Positions 23,249 to 34,027 of a stretch of 49,983 nt of DNA are shown here, in pieces. Each line of letters begins with the position of its first letter. Within the stretch, counting starts at the first letter, position 1. The notes beneath the pieces are model-generated. The model had not been told where the DNA came from, ran no database searches, and saw only the letters and a list, made by a program, of their open reading frames with translations. Source of the DNA: Brachionus koreanus (Eukaryota; Rotifera; Eurotatoria; Ploima; Brachionidae); assembly GCA_016987375.1 (NCBI GenBank), contig PJRA01000313.1:3786556-3836538 (forward strand). Reading direction: 5' to 3'. The translations under genes and the position numbers were made by a program.

Positions 23249-23460
23249 CACTAGAAGCACCAAACTAGTCAAATAACTCGTTTGAAAAAATATTTAAGTC
23301 CTCGTATCTTTTGAATAGATGTTTGAAATGAATATATCTTTTTTGATTCATGTAGATTTTAAATTTTTCTATAACATATAACTTTATAAAATTATTATGG
23401 TTTTTTTATAATATACTTTTGAATTAAAAAAACGTGAAAAAATGCTTGGTGCTTCTAGTG
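23249..23460. mobile_element. TTAA-flanked MITE nested in the Tc1 element
   Basis: A 212-bp noncoding unit begins with CACTAGAAGCACCAA (23249-23263) and ends with its exact complement (23446-23460). It is flanked on both sides by TTAA (23245-23248 and 23461-23464). Perfect 15-bp terminal inverted repeats and a TTAA target duplication are the hallmarks of piggyBac-type insertion, so this is a likely non-autonomous piggyBac-like MITE. It sits between the transposase start codon and the right terminal repeat of the Tc1 element, so it landed there later. Confidence 0.85.
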
Positions 23461-23963
23461 TTAAACAGTTTAAGAGCAAAATTTACTCAAAATTTGATAT
23501 TTAAGAATTAACACCTCATAAAGATGTGAAAAAAAAGTTGATTGATTGATAAGCTTTTAGATTTTCCAAACTTTTGCACCGTCTTTTAATTTTTAATTCT
23601 TAAAGGAAGTTTTTTTAATAAATTTTTAAAAGATAATTGTATTTTTTTGCCGAGTATGATATATCAAATTGAAGAAAATTTTCAAATTAGTTCTCTTATT
23701 TTTTTTCTTTTGGACCCTAAAATTCAGTATACAAGAAAAATTAGATAAATAAAATAATTAATTTCTAAACTTTTGCAACAAACTGTATTAAAAAATATTA
23801 ATTTTTTTCGATTTTAAAAAAAAAAAATATTCTTTATTAATAAATTTAATTAATGTATGAATAAATTATAATTTGAAAAGTTACATCAATTTAAAATTTA
23901 CATAACCTAATAGCGTTTTTAAAAAATTTAAATTTATATTATTTTAATTTGTATTTCCCATAT

Positions 23964-25941
23964 ATGGACCTGTTAAGAAATCTAACTTTAAAAGAAATTG
24001 GATTCTTGCTTTTTAGCAGTACTTCCAGCTTTTTAATCTATTTAACTCTAAAGCAGTACATTAGACTCAGACGTTATCGTCACATACCACATCCAAAAAC
24101 TTCTGGGTAAATTTTTAAGATTTGTCTTTAATTATTAATTCAAAAATAATTGAATAAAATTAGTATTTTTCGTTTTTTTACTGGAAATTTGAATGAATTG
24201 CAAGCATTGAAAGATGATATTGGATTTTCTGGATTAATTTTGAAATGGTTTAACGAAATTGGTCCTGTTTTTAAAGTTTACTTTTTTGGCGAAATCATAG
24301 TTTCAGTAAATGGGCCAGAAGCAGTAAAGGTACCAATTCTAAAATAAAGATTTGATTGTAATTATTTAAATTATTTTTAAAGAAAGTCACAATTGATTTG
24401 GATCTACATAAAAATGACTTAACCTATAACTTACTAGCCTTTCCATACAGCGAACGAGCCCTGGGAACTGGCTTGGTAACCGAGATAGACAAAGATAAAT
24501 GGAAAAAAAGCAGAGCACTTTTTAATCATGCATTTCAAAGAAATGTTTTGAAAACATTTTTGGATGAGTTTAATCAAAAGAGCAACTTGCTGATGGAAAA
24601 ATTGCGCAGCAAAGCAGATGGCAAAACAATGGTCACAATGTTTCCTGAAGTTAATAAATTAGCGCTTGATATTATATCTTCTGTTGCTTTTGGATTTAAC
24701 AATAATTCCATTAATCAATCTGAAAATTATTTGAATAAACTGATTATCAATCTCTTAGAAGGCATTAATGAACTCTTAGTCGATCCACTAGTTCAAGTAA
24801 AATAAAAAAAAAACAAGATTTTATTTTTTTTTTTTTATAAGATTAAGCCAAATAAACTTAAAATGATAAAAGAATTCAAAAATTCACTCAAAGAGCTTCG
24901 CGAATTTTCTCGTGACCACATAAACCAGAGGATAAAGGATTTAGAAAATAAGGAACATGTGCCAAATGATATATTGACAATCATCATAAAAAATTATGGT
25001 AATAAAAAGAATTTAAAAATAAAAAAAATAAAAAAATATTAAGATGGAGATAGCTTTGACATGGACGATCTAATCGATCAATTTTTGACATTTTTTATAG
25101 CTGGTCAAGAAACAACTGCTAATAGCTTGGCCTTTGCAATACTTGAACTTGGACGCAACCCGGAATCTTTTTTAAAGTTAATTTACTATTAAATTTTTTT
25201 TCCTATTATTTGTTGTTAGACTGAGAGAAGAAGTAGACAAATATATTGGATTCCGAAATTATATTTCATTAGATGATTTAGCCAATCTTGACTATACTTC
25301 ATGTGTTTTTAAAGAAACTCTTCGTAAATATCCACCAGCACCTGAATTTTCTCGAAAAACCCATAAAGAAATTGAAATCAATGGAGTTAAAATTCCCGCA
25401 AATACTTGGATAATGGTTTTACTTTAAATATTTTCATTAATTTTGATTTAATTAATTGAAACAAAGTGCTCACCTTATATTTCAGGACATAATCCAGAAT
25501 ATTTTCCTGAACCTGAAGAATTTAAACCAGAACGATTTCTAAAAGAATCAGAATTTTCGAAAAAAAACTTGTAATCTATTTTTTAGATACTTTTTTTGAA
25601 AAATAATTTTTATTTTTATTTTCTAAAGGATTAATAGCTACACATTTTTTCCGTAAGAAACTTACATATTTTTTATAAAATTAACTTTTTTCTTAAAGAT
25701 TTAGTTTGGGCCCAAGAAACTGTATTGGACAAAATTTTGCTAAAGTAAAAAAATTTTTTTTTAAATTTAAACTTTATGTAATACATTGTTAATTAAGATT
25801 GAAGCAAAAATTTTTTTGGCAAAGTTTGTTCAAAATTTTGACATAAGACTTGACGAAAGTCAATCATATGGACAAAAGGAACTTTTAACCCTTAGACCTA
25901 AAGATGGTTGTCGAGTTTATCTTAGTCAAAGAAGTTTTTAA
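23964..25941 (+). CDS. Cytochrome P450, CYP46A1-like
   Basis: Microsomal haem monooxygenase of 508 residues in ten exons: 23964-24106, 24164-24329, 24383-24796, 24842-24998, 25044-25176, 25220-25415, 25467-25570, 25629-25652, 25699-25744 and 25798-25941. All junctions are GT-AG and in phase. The order is an N-terminal membrane anchor (about 12-31) and RHIPHPKTSG proline region, then the C-helix WKKSR, then the I-helix AGQETT (313-318), which binds oxygen. Next come the ExxR motif ETLR (370-373), the PERF motif (FKPERF) and the haem-binding FSLGPRNCIG with Cys454 as iron ligand. Text around GLVTEIDKDKWKKSR, KADGKTMV and FFIAGQETTANSLAF most resembles cholesterol 24-hydroxylase (CYP46A1). The substrate here is unknown. 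Exon 8 is only 24 nt long. Confidence 0.93.
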
Positions 25942-26819
25942 AATCGATTAATTATTTTAGAAAATTAAATATTTGTAGGGTTTTGAGTTTTTTGAGACTT
26001 ATTCTTTAGAATAAATTAGTTATTTCTAAGTCTATTTATCTTTTAAATTCATAAGCGATAAATTTTATATATGCATTTGTCATTTCAAAATACAAGCTCT
26101 ACTTATGCAAGCTTTTATTCAGTATGTTAGAAAAGTTTAGAAATTATATTATTTTTAGTTACAAAATTATTTATTTTTGCCTGAATAAAAAAGACAAAAT
26201 TTTTCGTTTTTATTTTTTTTTAATAAATCATTATATAATATAAAAAAAAGATTTTTTAAAATCCTTGAAAAATTGAAAAAAAAGGTTTAATAGTCATTAA
26301 TATACCAGAAAAACACATACTGCCTTAATAATTTTTTTTGGCGTTATTTTCTATTTCTTTTACAGTTTAATATTTTTTGTTGTTTCAAGTTAACCAAGAT
26401 CTCTTTGATAAAGATTTTGAAACGCTTTTTAAAAAAAAAATAAATTGTCAATTGACAAAAAGATAATAAATCTAAATAGTTTCTATTTCAATAATAAAGA
26501 AAAAAATTTGTTATTAATTCATTTACAATTCAATTTTGGTCCTTCATCGAACTTTTGGGTCGATTTTCTATTATAGTAAATGATAATAAGAAAACTTTAT
26601 TTAATAAATAATAAATTTTTATTTCAAAATTCTAAAAAAAAAAATGAAAATATCAAAATTTTATAGATTTAAAAGAAAGAAAATTTATTAATAAAAAAAA
26701 AAAAATTTTTGTAGGTTGTTAAGTGTTATGATTGTAATGTTAACATTACCTATTTTTTAGATACTTTTTTTGAAAAATAAAATAAGTACCTTTAAACTTG
26801 TCTTTTCGATTTCCACGTT

Positions 26820-27125
26820 ATGATCCATTTTAACTGAAGAGCTGATGTTTTAAAAAGTTAGCTAATCCAGTGACATCCTATCTAGCTAATTCAGAATATG
26901 ATCATATTGGTCATAATTTTTTGACCAAAATGATTGAATTTTTTCATTTTGTTTTGGTTTTATTTTCTATTTAATGCCTAAACGCTTAAATAAACTAATA
27001 TACTGTTTGTTTGAAAAAATAAGATTTTTAAAAAGTTTTTAAATAATTGTTGATTAAAATAATCGATATTTTTATTAAGTAATTTCCTCAATTTTTAATT
27101 TCGAATATTTTTTGGTTTCTATTAG
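26820..27125 (-). pseudogene. Relic of a duplicated arrestin-gene 5' end
   Basis: The segment 26957-27125 aligns over about 150 bp with 28935-29090, the region just upstream of the arrestin-domain gene. Shared words include TTTCTATTT-ATGCC, TATATACT (against TATACT), GTTGATT-AAA--ATCGAT, ATTTCCTCA and TTTAATTT-GAATA. In the same relative place an ATG survives on the minus strand, reading MKKFN against MEEFE in the intact gene, but the frame soon stops. Inferred: a tandem copy whose body has been lost. Confidence 0.45.
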
Positions 27126-27255
27126 CAAAAAAAAGCTGGTAAAAAAACTTTTAAAAATAAATATTTATCTTTTCACTAAATATTTAGTTTATTTGATTTA
27201 TTTTAAAATTTTTATTTTCATTTGATCATACATTCAAATCAACAGTTTAATTTTG

Positions 27256-27546
27256 ATGATAATCTTACTAAATTGGTTCTCTTTAGAGCTACAGCATTTT
27301 TCTAGTGACAAATATTGGCTGCTAAAGACTGTATTTCACGTGATATATTTTCATAACGAATTTTTAACTCACATTAAAAAAGATATTAAGAATTCAAAAT
27401 ACTGTTTTGTTCCTTGTCAATTGAATTCACAGCATCAAAAAAAAATTTGTTTGAAATTCCATAATTTTCGAAAAAAAAATGTGTTCAGTAAAAAAGTTTA
27501 TTTCCAAAAAATGAATCAAAAAGAAAAATTTTTTTTAGATTTTTGA
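27256..27546 (+). CDS. Doubtful ORF, 96 residues
   Basis: Plus-strand frame from ATG 27256 to TGA. The first 55 residues look protein-like (for example DKYWLLKTVFHVIYFHNEF); the rest is Lys/Phe-rich, as expected from AT-rich noncoding text. No family is recognised, no splice partner is seen, and it lies downstream of nothing on this strand. It may be a chance frame. Confidence 0.15.
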   Translation: MIILLNWFSLELQHFSSDKYWLLKTVFHVIYFHNEFLTHIKKDIKNSKYCFVPCQLNSQHQKKICLKFHNFRKKNVFSKKVYFQKMNQKEKFFLDF

Positions 27547-27673
27547 TCTTTTAATTAATAGATAAGCTTTTATTTAAATAAATTTTCGAGTTTTGATTTC
27601 TTTATCTTTAATTAAGACTAAAATTAGAAATCTAAATTTAAAGTAAATATTTTAAGCCATTTGATTCAGGTTC

Positions 27674-28906
27674 TTATATTGAAAAATTCTTATAATATGG
27701 GTAAACAGGCATAAATTTCTTCAATTCTAAATCTGTTTCATTACCATTCTGATTTTCATCTATTTCTAGAGTTTCATTGAATTCCGGCTTTACTTCAGAA
27801 TGCATGTAGGTAAATGAACTTTTGGCTAGATTCATATTTTCTTCTGAAAGAATGGGAATTGTTCCAATTATTACAGGGATTATCACTTTAGAACTTAAGG
27901 CAAATCCAGATGTAGAGAATTGCATCCCTATTTCATAATCTACATCAATTATCCTACAAGATCCATTTGTTGATGGACAAATTGGCGGAATAATCAAAAT
28001 TCCATCATTCCAATTTTCAACACTTGCTTTAATTTCTTTTGGATAAAGCACTTTTGCTACATTGGTTGTAAACATTTTTGTTTTTCTTTTAGCATGAAAA
28101 GTGACTCTCTGAACCAAAATGACGCAGAGCTCTTTTACTGTTCGACCACTCTTGTTATCTAAAGAAGCTCTAAACTGAATTCTTTCTCCTGGAACAAATC
28201 CACCTTAAGAATTTTAAATTGATTGTAATTTTAGATTGTAATTTATTTAAATTTGTAAAAAGATTACTTTTTGGAATATTAAATAATGCAGTTATTGGTT
28301 CAGATCGACATGGTCCGCAGCAGAAAAATTTTTCTTCAGTTCCAGTAAGAGCAACACGAAGATTAGGAAATAAATTTAGATCAAGTCCATTAATGAGTGA
28401 AAAATATATTGTAGTTTTTTTATCAAAAGCCCAAGGAATATCAATGCACGCTTTAATTGAGTACCGAATTTTTCCAATTTTGTGCTCGAAACTTGTTGGC
28501 AAATTAACTGGCAATATTATTTTAAAAGGAAAATTTTGTACTCCAGGTTCTAAAAATAAATCAGATCCAGCTGTTTTTGTGGCCAAGATCAAATTCAAAT
28601 TCATATATATTTCATGATTTCTATATTTAACCATTCGTCTTTGATTTTGGATTCCAGGTTTTCTATCTTTGTGCCTTTTATCACTTAATTTAACATTTTC
28701 TCTTTCAGACCTTAAAAATATTGTATTCTTAAGGACAAAAGTTGAGTTATAGATTACCAATATACAGAACCTTCACCAAAAATTAAAACTGTAATCGAAT
28801 CTATTTTCAATTTTTCTTTACATCGAATCTTGACTAAACCTCCAAGCTCTTCTCCAGGAAAAAAAATTTGGGTGGGTTTATTTAGAATGATTTCAAATTC
28901 TTCCAT
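27674..28906 (-). CDS. Arrestin domain-containing protein
   Basis: Alpha-arrestin-type adaptor of 373 residues in three exons (28758-28906, 28268-28710, 27674-28203), in phase. Such proteins bind membrane cargo and recruit ubiquitin ligases or sorting machinery. The N-arrestin fold begins directly with EFEIILNKPTQIFFPGEELG, the usual beta-strand and G-x-x-x-x-G turn. It continues with KPGIQNQRRMVKYRNHEIYM and the strand PFKIILPVNLPTSFEH, the characteristic F-x-F-x-LP pattern. A CCGP turn follows. The C-arrestin half opens with SGFVPGERIQFRASLDNKSG, highly typical of ARRDC proteins, and ends in IPVIIGTIPI, the usual GTIP motif. The tail is short and I see no clear PPxY motif (it ends MPVYPYYKNFSI), so direct NEDD4-type binding is uncertain. 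Confidence 0.92.
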
Positions 28907-31438
28907 TTTTTAATCTTTAAAATTCTAGTTTTTTTTTTCTATTTGATGCCAAACTGTTTAAAAAGACTTATATACTTGTCGTTTTTTAAAAATTAAGTGT
29001 TGATTTAAAAAATCGATTTTAATATTATAGCTATTTCCTCAGTTTTAATTTGGAATAATTTTAAGTTTTTTTTTGATAAGCAAACAAAGTGCTTATTATA
29101 AGGGTTTTTTTTGTTTTAAATTTATTGTAGATGAAGATATAAAAAAAAAAATTAAAAATAAATTTATTAAATTGAAGAAAAAAATTTAATTATTTATAAA
29201 TTTAATAATCAAAATACTTAATTAATTATTAATAAATTTAGCATTTAATCGATTTAAATTGCTATATATGTACACTAAATTATTCCTGAAATGTTAACTT
29301 CAGTCTTGTTATGTCACAAAAGCTCTGGTCATCAAATTTTCCATTAAATAATTCATCAATTTGAATTTTCTTCTTTTTTTTTCAAAATAACTTGATTTCG
29401 AACATTCTTGTTAAATTTGTCCAATATTTTTAAAACTTAAATAAAAAATGAAGTATTAATTATTAGGTCAAATTTGTTTGTTAGTAAACTAATCTAAAAA
29501 AATATGTATTATCTAATCTTAAAGGCAATGTGTATTAAGCTCTATATTCAGCATTAGTTTTTAATAAATTTGAATACTCAAATACGGTATGTAGAGTTGC
29601 TATTTTTTCGGATTAAATTGGGCTTTGACGCTGTTTTCCTACTTAATACGCTATCGAGTTTAGGTTTAACTGAAAAATAAAAATATAATTCAGTTAAAAC
29701 TTTTATTTAATTTTAAATTAAAATCTAAAAGAATGAAAACTAAATTGATACTGGCATTATGAAATTTCATACAAAACTTTCAATACAAAAAGTAAAACAT
29801 CTTACAACTTTAGTTCTAGCTGTCAAAAATTTGTTCTGCAGATGAAACAAAGTGAAACAAATGTTGTTTCACCTATGTCTGCAAAGTGCAATTTCTGCAA
29901 AATTCCACTACATAAAATAATATTGGAAATAAATCGCAATCAATTTGCACATATTTTCAATGAATAAACAGCATTTTTTCACTTTGTTTCATCTGTAGAA
30001 CAAATTTTTGACAACTAGAACTAAAGTTGTATGATGTTTTACTTTTTGTATAGAAAGTTTTGGTTGAAATTTCACAATGTCAAAGATATTATTTTTATAA
30101 TAAATACTTACAGTCTTGTTTGTTAATACTGCTTTTGTCGTTGTTGCATTCATTGCTGAAAAAAAATGAATTATTAAATTTCAATATTCAACTGAAAAGT
30201 CTCTTATTTTTTAATCTAAGGACATGTATTATCAAATTATTTAATTTTTGCTTAATTAATTAACAGAGTATTTAAGATACGAAAAATCTAAAAGTTTTAA
30301 TAAAATACCCTAAAATGTATTGTTATTTAGAAAAAAAACACAAAACATAGCATATTAGATTTTGCCAGAATTGGATTTCATATGAATGTCAACTAACAAA
30401 TTTTTACCATTAAAATTTTAAAATTTTTTATTAAAAATTAAAAAAATTACCCTATTTTCCACTTTAGCAACATGATTTAACCGAATTAATTTAAATTATC
30501 TAATTCTTTATTTATCTTAAACAAAAAAAAAAAACAGATTTAGAGCTTAAAATTTCAAGCAACTGTGACAACTTATAATGTTACTATTACTCAGCTGAAA
30601 TCATTTTTATATTTGTAAATAAAAAAAATAAAAAATATACAAAATATCTTTATTTTAAATTTGCTGAATTATCATCATTTTTGTGAACATTCATTTTGTT
30701 ATCATCGAATATTTGCCAAATCGATTTTACTTCCATTTGACTAAATATTAAAATTGTTAATTTCTATATGTATTTTGAAAAGGTGATTAAACATGACTAT
30801 CAAAAAAGGTAACACTATATTCCAATCTTCAAATAGAGTAATGTAGGAAATGTGTGAAATTATCGTATTTCATGCTCTATTTTGCATTTTCATAAACCAA
30901 AATATAATTTTGGTGAAAACAATAAATAACATCTCCCCCTAACATAGATCTAATGTATATTGATAAATGTATAAATACCAATCTTAAAGCATTCTTAAAT
31001 TAAACCGCATGCTTCAAAAACATGTTTTTAAAATTTGGTCTTGATTAAAGTTAGTTTTAATACAGCACTTATATTATTAAAAAAGTAATTAGTATTTTTG
31101 CATTTTGTTTTGTTAAAAAAATAAAATATGAAAAAAAGGTCAATTTATAAAATTTATCAGTCCATTGCCAACATTTAAGTTAAGAGCATGTTTAATTGTC
31201 AGCATTTAATTTATATCTAAAATATAATAATATAAATTGAATGTTAAAAATTTTTTTTTTAAACTTTTTCTGATACTCGACCACAAATTAATGTATTAAC
31301 TTAAATTGGAGTATTTGATTTAAAAAAAAATTATTTTATTTTGAATATTTCTAAGAAAAAATTGCCTTGTCTTTTTTATCTTCATTTCTAAAACTCACAT
31401 ATCTGAGAATTTTGAATAATTGAAAAAATTGAAAACAA
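28907..31438. other. Long spacer upstream of the arrestin gene
   Basis: AT-rich. It contains the arrestin 5' flank (28935-29090, duplicated at 26957-27125) and foldback element A copy 2 (29755-30079). A minus-strand patch at 29280-29375 reads IQIDELFNGKFDDQSFCDI before TAA but has no credible start or acceptor. Nothing else is supported. Confidence 0.5.
29755..30079. repeat. Foldback element, family A, copy 2
   Basis: Long imperfect inverted repeat of about 100 bp per arm around a loop of about 120 bp. The left terminus CATTATGAAATTTCA (29755-29769) is mirrored on the minus strand from 30079 by CATTGTGAAATTTCA. The arms continue with CAAAACTTTC, ATACAAAAAGTAAAACATC, AACTTTAGTTCTAG, AAAAATTTGTTCT and CAGATGAAACAAAGTGAAA with few mismatches. 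A transcript would form a long hairpin. It is related to the copy near 393-660. Noncoding; MITE-like. Confidence 0.8.
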
Positions 31439-34027
31439 TTACCTTGATGTTGGTGACTTATTTGAACTACTAGTTACCAAATTTGAATTAGCATTCGCTG
31501 ACATAATTACTGAAAAAAATGAATTTTTTTTGGACTGTTTTTGATTTATAGCCGGAGAGTCTGGATCAAATAAGGAGTCATCTTCGTCATTTATGGGATA
31601 TTGTGTCAAATCATTAATATTTGAGTTTGAATCACTACTTGACAAAGAGGACAATTTCGAATGGCCTTTTTTAATTTCATCCTCAGTTTTTTTCGCTACA
31701 AGAACATTAGAAATGCCTGACTTTGATTTTAATTGATTTGGCGATGACTTTTTTCTTAGCAAACAAACCTTGCCAGGTTTATTGCTATCACTTACAATAG
31801 TGCTACGTTTGTCATCGCTCGAACTTATAATCGAACTCTGAACACTAGCTCGGTTTTCGCTAGGTTTCGAAGCAGACATTTTTATCTCCGAAAGCTGATT
31901 TTTTATCTCTTTAAGTTTCTGTTCACCGTCCAAATTTTTCGAGCAGCCAGCTTTCTGATTCCAAAGAGAAAATTCAACATCATTTTCAGCAAACATGTTC
32001 TCTTCATCTATGTCTTTTTCATCACCTTCTTTAGCATTTGGTCCCCTATCTGAAAACTCAGCCAACAGTTCTTCAAAACTATCATTCATGTTTGTTGCAC
32101 CAGCTTGTTCCGAATTGACAACTTCTTCATCGCTGGATTCCGAGTCAGTATCATTATTACACAATTGATCTATAATATCATTGTAATAATTAGGATTTGA
32201 CATTAAATCATCATGTTTTTCATCATCATCTTCATCATCACTTTGATCAAAAGTTTCGTTTTTAAATCCAGGCTTGAGTATTTTTGTTTGCTCGATTTCA
32301 TCATCCGACGAATCCGACTCGCTTAAAAGCGATTCTATTTTGTTCATTTTTAAGCCCGATTTTGCTGTTTTTTTTCTAATCAAATTTTTTTCTTTTCTAG
32401 CATCACTTTCATGCTCAACTTGACCATTGACTGAACAATTAGTCTTTGATTTAGGTTCACAAGAAGAGCCTAAAGTGAAAAGACTAGGCTTTATTTTTTT
32501 AAGCTCATTGAGCTCGCTTTTAGCCATGACAGAATCATTTCCATTCAAAACTGACTGTTCGATTTCTTTTTTACTCTTTTTACCCGTTGATATTTGACTT
32601 GTATTGGTCGATGTAGGCTGTTGTCGCGACAATTCAATAGCTAATCTCTCCCTGAGTTCGTTTACTTGTGCAACAAAATTTTGTTGTGTAGATTCCAAGT
32701 GTTGTATGTACCATTGTTGATCGCGGCATTTTTGGTAAAAAGTCGGCGATCTGACCTGAAATCTCAAGACCAAAGTGTCTCTTTCAGTGTTTAGATAGCC
32801 CTCGCTGGCCAGCAAATCTAAGCGAAAAAATCTATTGTAGCCCCAGCATTCGCCAACTTCAAAATCACTGGCAAACTCCCTGACAATGCTTTTTGACAAG
32901 TCTTTGCTCTGCTGATGTATCATTTCTACTCTGTACTCGTATTTAGATGTTTCAGTAAGGCCAGCACTGAGCTCTAAAAAAACAGACAAATAATTACCCC
33001 TCACAACTCCATTGCCATCAGGATACACTTTGAGTCTCCAACTAAGACCATTTACATTAAGTGCCGGTGAATAGACTGGATCGGCTTGATGTTTAAGTTG
33101 GCTAAAATTGTGAATTGTAAATGTGCTCGAGTCATAAGGTGGTACAATTTCGCTAACAAAATCATTTAGAGAACTTGAAGACAAAAGTGAAATCATTGGT
33201 TTTCTGGATGTTAATAATTGACATTTTTGTACAATTTCCAATTGTTTGGCAATAAGTTCACTTTTAGTTTTGGCTCTTAGATCACGTTCTACATCGACTA
33301 TCATTGTCTCCATTGATTCTGTTTCTTGACTTAGCTTATTTCGCTGATTCATTAGAGTAAGAATTTTGTTCTTTAGTTGATTCTCGAGTCTAGCCACCAT
33401 TAATTCGACAGCATTTCGAATTTCGCGGACTCGCTCGTCTTTTGCACCTCTGACACTTTCAATGCTGCGTTCGACGTCTTGGACCAGGCCGACTAGTTCG
33501 CCATGACGTTTTTTTAAAAGATTTATCTGCTCTTGAATTTGTTCTTTGTGAAATTCGTATACTTCATCAATTGGTTTAAATTGATGAGAGGTATGTGTAC
33601 CTCCAAATAAAGCACATTGATGACAAATAGACTTTTTACATGTCAAACAATAAACGCTAAGTTTTTCAGCTTTGTGATTATCACATCGATTGTCTTTTCT
33701 GAGATTAAAATCTGTCAGTGAAGATTGACTCGATGAGGTTGTTAAGTCAAAATTTTGATCGCTATCGAGTCTATTTGAGCGCTTAATTAAAGTGAAGCTT
33801 CCTGACTGTTGTAAAGTATCCAGTTTTTGGGTTATTTCTTCGGCCCATCTGCAATTGACAAGCTCACTTATTTGTAATGGAGCTCGACAGTGTGGGCATT
33901 GACTTCGTTGTTCGGTCAACCAGCGCGATATGCACGCAAAGCAACACAATTTTGAACAATGCGGACAAAGACGGGCATTACGTAATTTTTCCATACAAAT
34001 AAAACATTTGAATACTTCAGCTATTGT
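31439..34027 (-). CDS. TRIM37: TRIM37 E3 ubiquitin ligase (5' exon missing)
   Basis: E3 ligase of the RING-B-box-coiled-coil-MATH class. In vertebrates TRIM37 restrains centriole assembly and modifies histone H2A and peroxisomal proteins. One large exon encodes 862 residues from an acceptor at 34029-34028 (TTTTAAG) to TAA at 31439. The RING is [20 protein letters not shown] with CFACISRWL and CPHC. The B-box is [20 protein letters not shown] with CHQCALFGG and two His. A coiled coil runs over about residues 160-260. The MATH/TRAF domain covers about 300-450, including [14 protein letters not shown] and [20 protein letters not shown]. The remaining half is acidic and Ser-rich, as in the orthologue. 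The first ATG inside the exon lies within the RING, after [10 protein letters not shown], so a short first exon must supply the start. It was not found in the 2 kb upstream. Confidence 0.95.
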   Translation of the reverse strand, partial: TIAEVFKCFICMEKLRNARLCPHCSKLCCFACISRWLTEQRSQCPHCRAPLQISELVNCRWAEEITQKLDTLQQSGSFTLIKRSNRLDSDQNFDLTTSSSQSSLTDFNLRKDNRCDNHKAEKLSVYCLTCKKSICHQCALFGGTHTSHQFKPIDEVYEFHKEQIQEQINLLKKRHGELVGLVQDVERSIESVRGAKDERVREIRNAVELMVARLENQLKNKILTLMNQRNKLSQETESMETMIVDVERDLRAKTKSELIAKQLEIVQKCQLLTSRKPMISLLSSSSLNDFVSEIVPPYDSSTFTIHNFSQLKHQADPVYSPALNVNGLSWRLKVYPDGNGVVRGNYLSVFLELSAGLTETSKYEYRVEMIHQQSKDLSKSIVREFASDFEVGECWGYNRFFRLDLLASEGYLNTERDTLVLRFQVRSPTFYQKCRDQQWYIQHLESTQQNFVAQVNELRERLAIELSRQQPTSTNTSQISTGKKSKKEIEQSVLNGNDSVMAKSELNELKKIKPSLFTLGSSCEPKSKTNCSVNGQVEHESDARKEKNLIRKKTAKSGLKMNKIESLLSESDSSDDEIEQTKILKPGFKNETFDQSDDEDDDEKHDDLMSNPNYYNDIIDQLCNNDTDSESSDEEVVNSEQAGATNMNDSFEELLAEFSDRGPNAKEGDEKDIDEENMFAENDVEFSLWNQKAGCSKNLDGEQKLKEIKNQLSEIKMSASKPSENRASVQSSIISSSDDKRSTIVSDSNKPGKVCLLRKKSSPNQLKSKSGISNVLVAKKTEDEIKKGHSKLSSLSSSDSNSNINDLTQYPINDEDDSLFDPDSPAINQKQSKKNSFFSVIMSANANSNLVTSSSNKSPTSR

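Larger units (their letters stand above)
22163..23787. mobile_element. Probable extent of the Tc1 element and its TIRs
   Basis: The left end contains CGGTTCAAAAGTTTAGAAAT (22165-22184). On the minus strand the right side has two related words: TACAGTTTGTTGCAAAAGTT with following TAGAAATTA (ending at 23787 in TA) and CGGTGCAAAAGTTTGGAAAA about 205 bp further in. CAAAAGTTTAGAAATT is shared exactly between the left end and the outermost right word. A repeat doubled within one end is typical of IR/DR-type Tc1 elements. The outer left boundary was not found, so the left limit may lie further left. Confidence 0.5.
25942..27673. other. Spacer with decayed arrestin-gene duplicate
   Basis: AT-rich spacer. 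The part at 26940-27125 is similar to the 5' flank of the arrestin-domain gene (see finding). A 31-bp exact copy of text from P450 intron 7 lies at 26750-26780. A 97-codon plus-strand frame near 27256-27546 is listed separately. Confidence 0.5.

Noticed and set aside
28219..28617. 132-codon plus-strand frame opposite the arrestin gene
   Set aside because: It is antisense to an exon with clear arrestin motifs.
30060..30263. 67-codon plus-strand frame
   Set aside because: Begins inside the foldback element's right terminus and is Leu/Phe-rich low-complexity text.
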